From NCBI GenBank assembly GCA_018401745.1, contig JAGYJY010000013.1:87544-151543 (forward strand): a stretch of DNA of 64,000 bases. The letters run 5' to 3'. The stretch comes from Pirellulales bacterium. GTDB taxonomy: Bacteria > Planctomycetota > Planctomycetia > Pirellulales > UBA1268. Below the pieces are notes generated by a model. It ran no database searches, was not told where the DNA came from, and saw only the letters and a program-made list of their open reading frames with translations. Of the stretch, positions 57,117 to 64,000 are shown piece after piece (the stretch's first letter is position 1; each line of letters starts with the position of its first letter). Made by a program: the position numbers and the translations under genes.

Positions 57117-58121
57117 GTGGATCGTTTTTTTACTTTCACCGGCATCGCGGTTCGCCGACGGCTCAGCCTCTGGCAGCTGGCGATCGCCCTCTGCCCGGTC
57201 GTTCTCCTGGCCGACGAGCCCTCGGGGCCGCAGCCGGAGCATGCGTCGATCTCCCGCGGGATTGCCGATCTCGCCAGCAGCGATTACGCCCGTCGCGAGG
57301 CCGCCACACGCGATCTTGCCCGCAGTGGATCGGCGGTGGTCCGGCCGCTCGCGGAGGCGATTCATCGAGCAGACGATCTGGAAGTCTGCAGCCGCGGCAT
57401 CGAAATCCTCCAGGAACTCCTCGTTGGAGATGATGAGCAGGCGGCCAGCGAGGCCGAGCGGGTGCTGGAGCAGCTCTCCGGCCACGACGATGCCGCGGCC
57501 TCGCGGATGGCCCTGGCCACCCTCGAGTTCCACAACGTGGCCCTGGCTGAGGAATCCCAGCTGCGGCTGGAGTCGCTCGGTGCCTCGATCGAAACCACCA
57601 TGATTCCCGACGGCCGCGTCGGCCTGCATGTCACGCTCAACGACCAGTGGACCGGCACCCCGGACGACCTGCGGTTTATTGCCAGGCTGCCCGACGTCCT
57701 GCAGCTGAGCATCCATGGTGTGCGGCTCGACGAGGAGTCGGTCCGGCAGCTCTCGCGGCTGCGGCGAGTTGATCAGCTTGCCCTCTTCAACACCGACCTT
57801 TCCGATGAGGCCGCCGCCCGCCTCGACGCCGCCCTTCCTGGCACAAAGGTCGATCTCCGCAAAGGCGGCAAACTCGGCGTTGGCGGACAGCCGCTCCTCG
57901 TCCCGTGTGTGATCACGCAGGTGCAGCCGGGGTCTGCGGCCGACAAGGCCGGCATCCGGGTGGGCGATGTGATCCGTAGCTTTGATGGGCAGCAGGTGGA
58001 AACCTTTGAAGACCTCACCAACAAGATTGGTGCCCGAGGGCCCGGCGACAAAGTTGAGGTTGGCGTGGAACGGGGGGACACGGTCTTCGACACCGAACTC
58101 GCCCTCGACGGATGGCAGTGA
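57117..58121 (+). CDS. Exported PDZ-domain protein with HEAT-like repeats
   Basis: A 334-residue protein from a GTG at 57117. The signal peptide ([16 protein letters not shown]) is followed by helical HEAT-like repeats ([18 protein letters not shown]) and a leucine-rich-like middle ([18 protein letters not shown]). The C-terminal PDZ domain has [20 protein letters not shown] and [16 protein letters not shown]. No protease residues are seen, so it is a scaffold or regulator in the envelope. Its stop lies 17 bases before cysC. Confidence 0.8.
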   Translation: MDRFFTFTGIAVRRRLSLWQLAIALCPVVLLADEPSGPQPEHASISRGIADLASSDYARREAATRDLARSGSAVVRPLAEAIHRADDLEVCSRGIEILQELLVGDDEQAASEAERVLEQLSGHDDAAASRMALATLEFHNVALAEESQLRLESLGASIETTMIPDGRVGLHVTLNDQWTGTPDDLRFIARLPDVLQLSIHGVRLDEESVRQLSRLRRVDQLALFNTDLSDEAAARLDAALPGTKVDLRKGGKLGVGGQPLLVPCVITQVQPGSAADKAGIRVGDVIRSFDGQQVETFEDLTNKIGARGPGDKVEVGVERGDTVFDTELALDGWQ

Positions 58122-58138
58122 ATCGTGAGAATGCGGCG

Positions 58139-58795
58139 ATGAGCGAACCGGTTGAGGTCCACTGGCACGAACACGCCGTCAGCCGCGAGGCGCGGGAAGC
58201 GACCGCTGGCCATCGCGGCTGCGTGGTCTGGTTCACCGGCCTCTCTGGCAGCGGCAAGAGCACGCTGGCAAACCTCGTCGATCACCGTCTGCACGCCGCC
58301 GGTCTCCGCAGTTTTGTGCTCGATGGCGATAACGTCCGCATGGGGCTCAACGCCTCGCCAGCCATGCTTGAGCCGCACTACGGCGACGCCTTTGCCGAGC
58401 GGTTTGGCCTCAGCTTTGCCGCCGCAGATCGCACCGAAAACATCCGCCGCATCGGCGCGGTGGCGGGGCTGTTCACCCAGGCAGGCCTGATCACGCTGAC
58501 CGCCTTTGTCAGCCCGTTTCGAGCCGATCGCGACGCCGTGCGGGCAGCCCTCGGCACAGGCGACTTTGTCGAGGTTTTCGTGAAGGCTCCGCTGGAGGTC
58601 TGCGAGACGCGAGATCCCAAGGGGCTCTACCGCAAGGCCCGCGCCGGCGAGATCCGCGACTTCACCGGCATCCACCAGCCCTACGAAGAGCCGCTCGATC
58701 CGGAACTCACGGTGGACACCGCAACGTCGAATCCCGACGACCTTGCCAGCGAGGTGATTGAGTATCTGGTGCGGACCGGCCGCATTCCGGGCTGA
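58139..58795 (+). CDS. cysC: Adenylylsulfate kinase
   Basis: Phosphorylates APS to PAPS. The 218-residue protein has the P-loop WFTGLSGSGKSTLANL, LDGDNVRMGLNA, FVSPFRADRDAVR, the APS-contact segment VFVKAPLEVCETRDPKGLYR and FTGIHQPYEEP. The ATG at 58139 is selected; longer frames overlap the PDZ gene. No cysD/cysN lies in the window. PAPS could serve sulfation or assimilation. Confidence 0.95.
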   Translation: MSEPVEVHWHEHAVSREAREATAGHRGCVVWFTGLSGSGKSTLANLVDHRLHAAGLRSFVLDGDNVRMGLNASPAMLEPHYGDAFAERFGLSFAAADRTENIRRIGAVAGLFTQAGLITLTAFVSPFRADRDAVRAALGTGDFVEVFVKAPLEVCETRDPKGLYRKARAGEIRDFTGIHQPYEEPLDPELTVDTATSNPDDLASEVIEYLVRTGRIPG

Positions 58796-58833
58796 ACGCT
58801 CGGGCTCTCTCGAGGTGAGCCCGGGGCTGCCCC

Positions 58834-59067
58834 TCCGGACGTTCACCTCGGCGATCCTCCACACAAGCGGGACGGGTCTTCGGGTGCCGCAGGCACCTCG
58901 GCTTCGCCGAGGCCGCTTCGCGGCCCGAGGACCCGTCCCGTTCACACCTGCCGGACGTTCGCTGCGGGCCATCCTCCACACAAGCGGGACGGGTCTTCGG
59001 GTGCCGCAGGCACCTCGGCTTCGCCGAGGCCGCTTCGCGGCCCGAGGACCCGTCCCGTTTCATCCCA
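58834..59067 (+). repeat. Tandem pair of 117-bp units, each with a 78-base cloverleaf palindrome
   Basis: Two consecutive 117-base units; the palindromes are 58865-58942 and 58982-59059. Each has an outer stem of about 20 bp (AAGCGGGACGGGTCTTCGGG against the complementary end) enclosing three small hairpins: GTGCCGCAGGCAC, CTCGGCTTCGCCGAG and GCCGCTTCGCGGC. The two palindromes are identical or nearly so over 78 bases. A truncated inverted copy ends the window (63949-64000). No open frame is supported across the unit. Confidence 0.85.
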
Positions 59068-59126
59068 AGGACGAAACGGACGCCCTGCTCGCCGCAGGAG
59101 GAGGCGGCTCGCAGTCGTGACCCTGG

Positions 59127-59166
59127 AAACAAACAGGGGACTGATGCCTTAGCACCAGTCCCCTGT
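59127..59166 (-). terminator. Intrinsic terminator of the sigma factor gene
   Basis: An 11-bp perfect stem, ACAGGGGACTG at 59133-59143 with CAGTCCCCTGT at 59156-59166, with a 12-base loop. On the minus strand the hairpin is followed by a T-rich TTTGTTT. It lies 31 bases after the sigma factor stop. Confidence 0.85.
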
Positions 59167-59196
59167 GAATGTGAGCTCGAGAATGAAGCTTGCCGC

Positions 59197-60774
<1,578 letters not shown>

Positions 60775-61423
60775 TGCAAACCTCCTTCAGATACCGGACG
60801 TGACGGCTGTTCCGGGTGTCGCTTCGGTGTCGGTCATGGTCAATCTCATCCGCGTCCGGTGCTTCTCATCACCAGGTTCATTCAATCGCTCGGTGTGCCG
60901 ACAGTCTGATTCAAGGCGCGGCGAAGTCCAGAACCTCTTCTTGAGCGGGCAGAAACTGCCGTCAAAGGGGTGGCCTGGTGAGTTCGTAGTGCAGGCTGTC
61001 TTCCGGCAGCACGTTCCAAAGAGCATTGGCAGAAGAGCATTGGCAAAGGAATCAACGCGGTCCAAGACTGCGATTTTCCCTGCGAGCGTGACGGTCGCCG
61101 GCCCCGGTCACAGATGGGAGGCACTCGGGGCGAAGCGAACCGACAGAGGTGCGGAAGGGAGGACAAGTGGATGTGGTTTACCGAGGACACCCCGGTCTGC
61201 CCGTGGCTTCCCGCCAGGGCGTACGATTATGGCTGTCTGGCGGTCGGAAGGCCAACTTTTTTTCTGAAATAATTGTCCGGAAGTCCGGTTGGAGGGCCGC
61301 GTGTGCTAAAAACTGCCGACGGCGGAAACCCTGCCGCGGTGGACGAATCGATCCGCCGCACCCCCGGGCGACAGACTTCCCGGGCAGGGCAATCGGGGCC
61401 GGAAAAAGGGGAGTTTCCCGGAG
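60775..61423. other. Intergenic region upstream of the sigma factor
   Basis: About 650 bases with no supported gene. The left part must hold the promoter of the sigma factor gene. A T run followed by an AT-rich patch (61258-61280) is the only local drop in GC and may hold a promoter for the gene at 61424. No tRNA, riboswitch or repeat found. Confidence 0.5.
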
Positions 61424-61954
61424 ATGCAGCTGTATCGACTGCGGTGTGAATGCGGTGCCGACACGTCTGTCGGCAAGGGCCAGGCTGGTGGCGAGGTCGC
61501 GTGCCACGCATGCGGTCGCAGCCTGCGGGTGCCGATGCTTCGCGAGTTCGGACAGCTTCCGCTCGCCGAATCCGACTCCAGCCGTGCAGACGCCCCCCGC
61601 CGGTGGACGCTTCGCCAGGGCCTGATTGCCGGTGGCGTGGTGATCGCAGCGGTCGCCTGGGGGATGGCCTTCTGGATCGTTTCGGCCACCCGTGTTGACT
61701 ACGACATGGATCGCGTGCGATTTGAAATCTCGCGAGCCCCGTTCATGAAGGTCTACGCCGCCTGGAAGGAACTTGAGGTGGCAGACGTGGAACGGGACGA
61801 AACCGTGGGTGAATACCGCGCCAAGAACCTGGGCAGAGTGGGTAAGTCGTCAGCGACCACGCTGGCAGCGATCGGTGGGATCGGTCTGGTGATTGCTCTG
61901 GTGGGAGCACTCTTCGTGAGAGAACGCTCGGAGGGCAGCTCCGGTCAACCGTGA
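61424..61954 (+). CDS. Zinc-ribbon membrane protein
   Basis: A 176-residue protein: an N-terminal zinc ribbon of the C-x-C...C-x2-C type (LRCECGADTSVGKG, VACHACGRSLRVP), then two membrane helices, GLIAGGVVIAAVAWGMAFWI and TTLAAIGGIGLVIALVGALF, with a small domain between them. A CGGAG site precedes the ATG. This layout occurs in planctomycete genomes; function unknown. Confidence 0.72.
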   Translation: MQLYRLRCECGADTSVGKGQAGGEVACHACGRSLRVPMLREFGQLPLAESDSSRADAPRRWTLRQGLIAGGVVIAAVAWGMAFWIVSATRVDYDMDRVRFEISRAPFMKVYAAWKELEVADVERDETVGEYRAKNLGRVGKSSATTLAAIGGIGLVIALVGALFVRERSEGSSGQP

Positions 61955-62003
61955 AGCCGCCATGGATCGATCCTCCGCTGGCAGAGGTTGGCCTGTGAGG
62001 CTC

Positions 62004-63492
62004 TCACTCTTGCGTGCTACCGAAGATGCTCTCGCGGAACCGGCCCCAGTCTTCTCCGGCCTTCTCAAGCCGTGCTGAGACGCGGGGAAACATCCGGCTC
62101 TCGCTGTCGGCGGCTTCCGTTGCCTCGCTCCCGACTGCCGCTGCGGCCTGCTGGGCGGCGGTACTCACCTGCGGCACCCTGGCCGGTGGGACACTGACCG
62201 GTGGCTTTGTGACCGGTGGCACGCTCCGGCCAGCCTGCTGCTGGGTTGGACGGGTGACCGTTGGTGTGTTCTGCCTCGCGGATGGCACCACCTGGCTTGG
62301 AGGCGTGCTGCGTTGTGCTGAGCCGCGGCTTGCTGGGCTTCGCAGCGGATTCGCTCCGACGCCGGTGCTGCGGGGCTTGGCCGCGTTTTCGGTCTGCGTC
62401 TCGGTCTCCTGCTGCGGCGGTGTGGCAGTCGTCACCTCGTCCACCATCACCGCGATCCGCTCAGGCACCACAAGATGCCGTTGCGATGTGAACCACAGGC
62501 GACGGCACCGGAAGCACGGGCTTTGCCGGCGGCAGAGCTGAGATGCGTTCCTGCGGCACGATCACGCTCGACAGCTGCGGTTGGGCTGGTTTCTCTTCGA
62601 CCGCCGCTATCACTGGAGTTGGCGTCGGCGGAGCCGCCGGCGGCGGAAGCTGGATTTCTGGAAGTTGCTCCCGCTCAGGGGCGATCACCTCAGGTGTGGC
62701 CACCAGCTGCGGCGGCAGAACCTCGGGCATCGCCTCTGCCGGCAGCACCATCCCAGCAACCTCCTCAACCGGCCCAGTCGCGACAACCTCCGCAGCCGCA
62801 ACCGCCGAGAGCTCACCGCCGCCGGGTGGTGAGACGACTGCAGGCACCTCCACTCGCTCCTCCGCGGCAGTCACCTTTGGCTTGGGCGTCGTGGGCTTGG
62901 GCGTCATGGGACGAATAGCAAAGCGGTCGTCCGGCAGCGTGATCGCGGTTTGATCCGCAGGCTCTGGTGAAGGCCGCAGCCGGTCGTTTGCCGCCGAGTC
63001 TCTCGCCGGCGGCGCAGGCCAGCTCATCTGAATCTTCGTGCGGTCATCAACGACGATCACGCCGCCATCACGCCCACCGCTCTCCGCTACCGCGATCGTG
63101 CCGACTGCCGCGGGCTCAAGCTGCACCGACAGCAGCGGCTGCCCCTCCCGCAGCGGCATCTTCAGATGCATCCCGTCAAACGAGTCTTCCACACGCATCG
63201 CTGTCGTCGGCAGCATCGCTTTGGGCCAGTTGCGAAGGGCCACATCCCAGACCGTGATCGGCGCCCCAGACGGGAGCGAACGCATGGCGATGAAGATCGG
63301 CTCCGACTCGACCACCGGTTTCCGCTGCGACAGATGCACGTCGAGAAAGTGATTGAGCCCAACGGCTGCCGCGCCGCCGGCGAGAAAGGCGGCTGCCAAG
63401 ATGGTCAGCGGGCGAGGTTGGTTCCCGGTCGTCGAGGATGGGGCCATGAGTGGTCGTGCCTGCTGCGGGGTGGTGCTGTCGCCGAGTGCCAT
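62004..63492 (-). CDS. SAF-domain protein (CpaB/FlgA-like), frame broken
   Basis: A membrane-anchored protein of about 495 residues when corrected. One membrane helix (LTILAAAFLAGGAAAVGL), then a SAF-type domain: IFIAMRSLPSGAPITVWDVA and HLKMPLREGQPLL. A long Pro/Ala/Val/Glu-rich linker follows. The frame ends at 62461 (PVVHIATASCGA), but the overlapping frame gives VVPERIAVMVDEVTTATP and continues to 62004; one extra base near 62474 is likely. SAF domains of this type occur in CpaB/RcpC proteins of Flp pili; no other pilus genes are in the window. Confidence 0.7.
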
Positions 63493-63671
63493 GGCGAAGA
63501 CGTCTTCGACGGCTCATCGGCAACACCGACGCACAGCGACCAGCCTCGCATGCCACCGTCGTGCAAACCCCCAAAACGCCGCAGCTTCCGCAGTCGTGGA
63601 GGATTCCCCAAAGGCCGGGCCGCCATGCGTGGCCGCAGACCTTTCCTAGAGGGCGTAGAAGGCCGTCGCTC

Positions 63672-63755
63672 GGGGTCGCTCGGGGTGAGCCCAAGCCGAT
63701 TCGCCGAGCGTTCGGGGTCGCTCGGGGTGAGCCCAAGCCGATTCGCCGAGCGTTC
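63672..63755 (+). repeat. Perfect 42-bp tandem duplication containing the GCTCGGGGTGAGC core
   Basis: Two exact adjacent copies, 63672-63713 and 63714-63755. Each includes the core found at 43649 and 51178 and then AAGCCGATTCGCCGAGCG. No reading frame is supported in this 3'-side region (63493-64000), which seems to consist of repeats. Confidence 0.8.
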
Positions 63756-63948
63756 GCTGCGCCATCCTGGCTTCGCTCACTCGTGCATTCTCGCTTTCGC
63801 CCTCCGGGCTTCGCTCGACTGCAAGGCCGGCTCATTCGGCCCGGGCTCACCCCTCGCTTGAAGGTTTCAGGGCGGCCTGTCCGCCGCTGCGCGGCGGTCT
63901 GCGGCCGGGGTTAGGGACGAGGGCTGAGGGCCCAGCGGGGGGCTGCGC

Positions 63949-64000
63949 AAGCGGGACGGGTCCTCGGGCCGCGGAGCGGCCTCGGCAGAGCCGAGGTGCC
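63949..64000 (-). repeat. Cloverleaf palindrome, third copy (inverted, cut by right edge)
   Basis: Matches the reverse complement of the palindromes at 58865 and 58982: the outer stem AAGCGGGACGGGTCCTCGGG, then GCCGCGGAGCGGC, CTCGGCAGAGCCGAG, and the start of the third hairpin. The two hairpin loops differ from the other copies while their stems are kept. Confidence 0.8.

Noticed and set aside
58865..58942. tRNA gene in the cloverleaf element
   Set aside because: Stem lengths, loops and lack of the T-loop GTTCGA motif do not fit a tRNA.
58834..59067. CRISPR array
   Set aside because: Only two units, a 78-base palindrome as repeat, and no cas genes; the palindrome is found elsewhere in inverted orientation.
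63166..63861. 231-codon plus-strand frame at the right end
   Set aside because: Includes the 42-bp tandem repeat and shadows the SAF-domain gene; composition is non-coding.

Overview
The window reads as a high-GC chromosomal segment of a planctomycete, most like the Pirellulales. The evidence is a DUF1559 pseudopilin-like protein, a secreted protein made of CCEPACDAG-type cysteine repeats, secreted PQQ-like propellers beside SUMF1, SGNH and DUF1080 proteins, paired membrane GTPases and several small proteins of planctomycete type. No rRNA, tRNA, CRISPR array, phage gene or transposase was found. No taxon search was possible, so the assignment is inference.

Layout. 1-7843 (minus): complex I genes nuoA-B-C-D-E-F-G-H, tightly packed, with nuoH cut by the left edge. 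8105-14654: an M20 peptidase, a small secreted protein, an MBL-fold hydrolase and two consecutive membrane GTPases. 14640-22869 (minus): a P-type ATPase locus. It holds one catalytic ATPase, one ATPase-like protein that has lost its catalytic motifs, a PacL-like small protein, a short membrane protein, an EcsC-like protein and two related small proteins at the two ends. 23048-25983: a cysteine-repeat secreted protein with its terminator, then a cobalamin riboswitch followed by a DUF1559 gene.

26060-34589: methyltransferase, ABM monooxygenase, pabA/trpG, moeA, thyX, ferredoxin, PII protein and two secreted proteins. 34648-42024 (minus): a secreted-protein cluster with SUMF1, two PQQ-like propellers, an SGNH hydrolase and DUF1080. 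42227-47600: smpB, a K+ uptake pair, a Coa1-like lipoprotein and small conserved proteins. 47702-53050: histidine kinase, purH, trpC, response regulator and an SDR epimerase. 53338-63492: GNAT, YgiQ, a PDZ protein, cysC, the primary sigma factor, a zinc-ribbon membrane protein and a SAF-domain protein. Intergenic repeats, including a cloverleaf-shaped palindromic element, are concentrated at 58.8-59.1 kb and at the right end.

A caution applies throughout. About 14 genes contain one or two single-base frame changes, many in G/C runs and several in housekeeping genes (nuoB, purH, trpC). Frame and homology show where the product continues, so I annotate these as single genes. Consensus errors are the simplest explanation, but this was not tested. 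The observations most worth following are the catalytic plus pseudo-catalytic ATPase locus, the cobalamin riboswitch ahead of a pilin-like gene, and the cloverleaf repeat.
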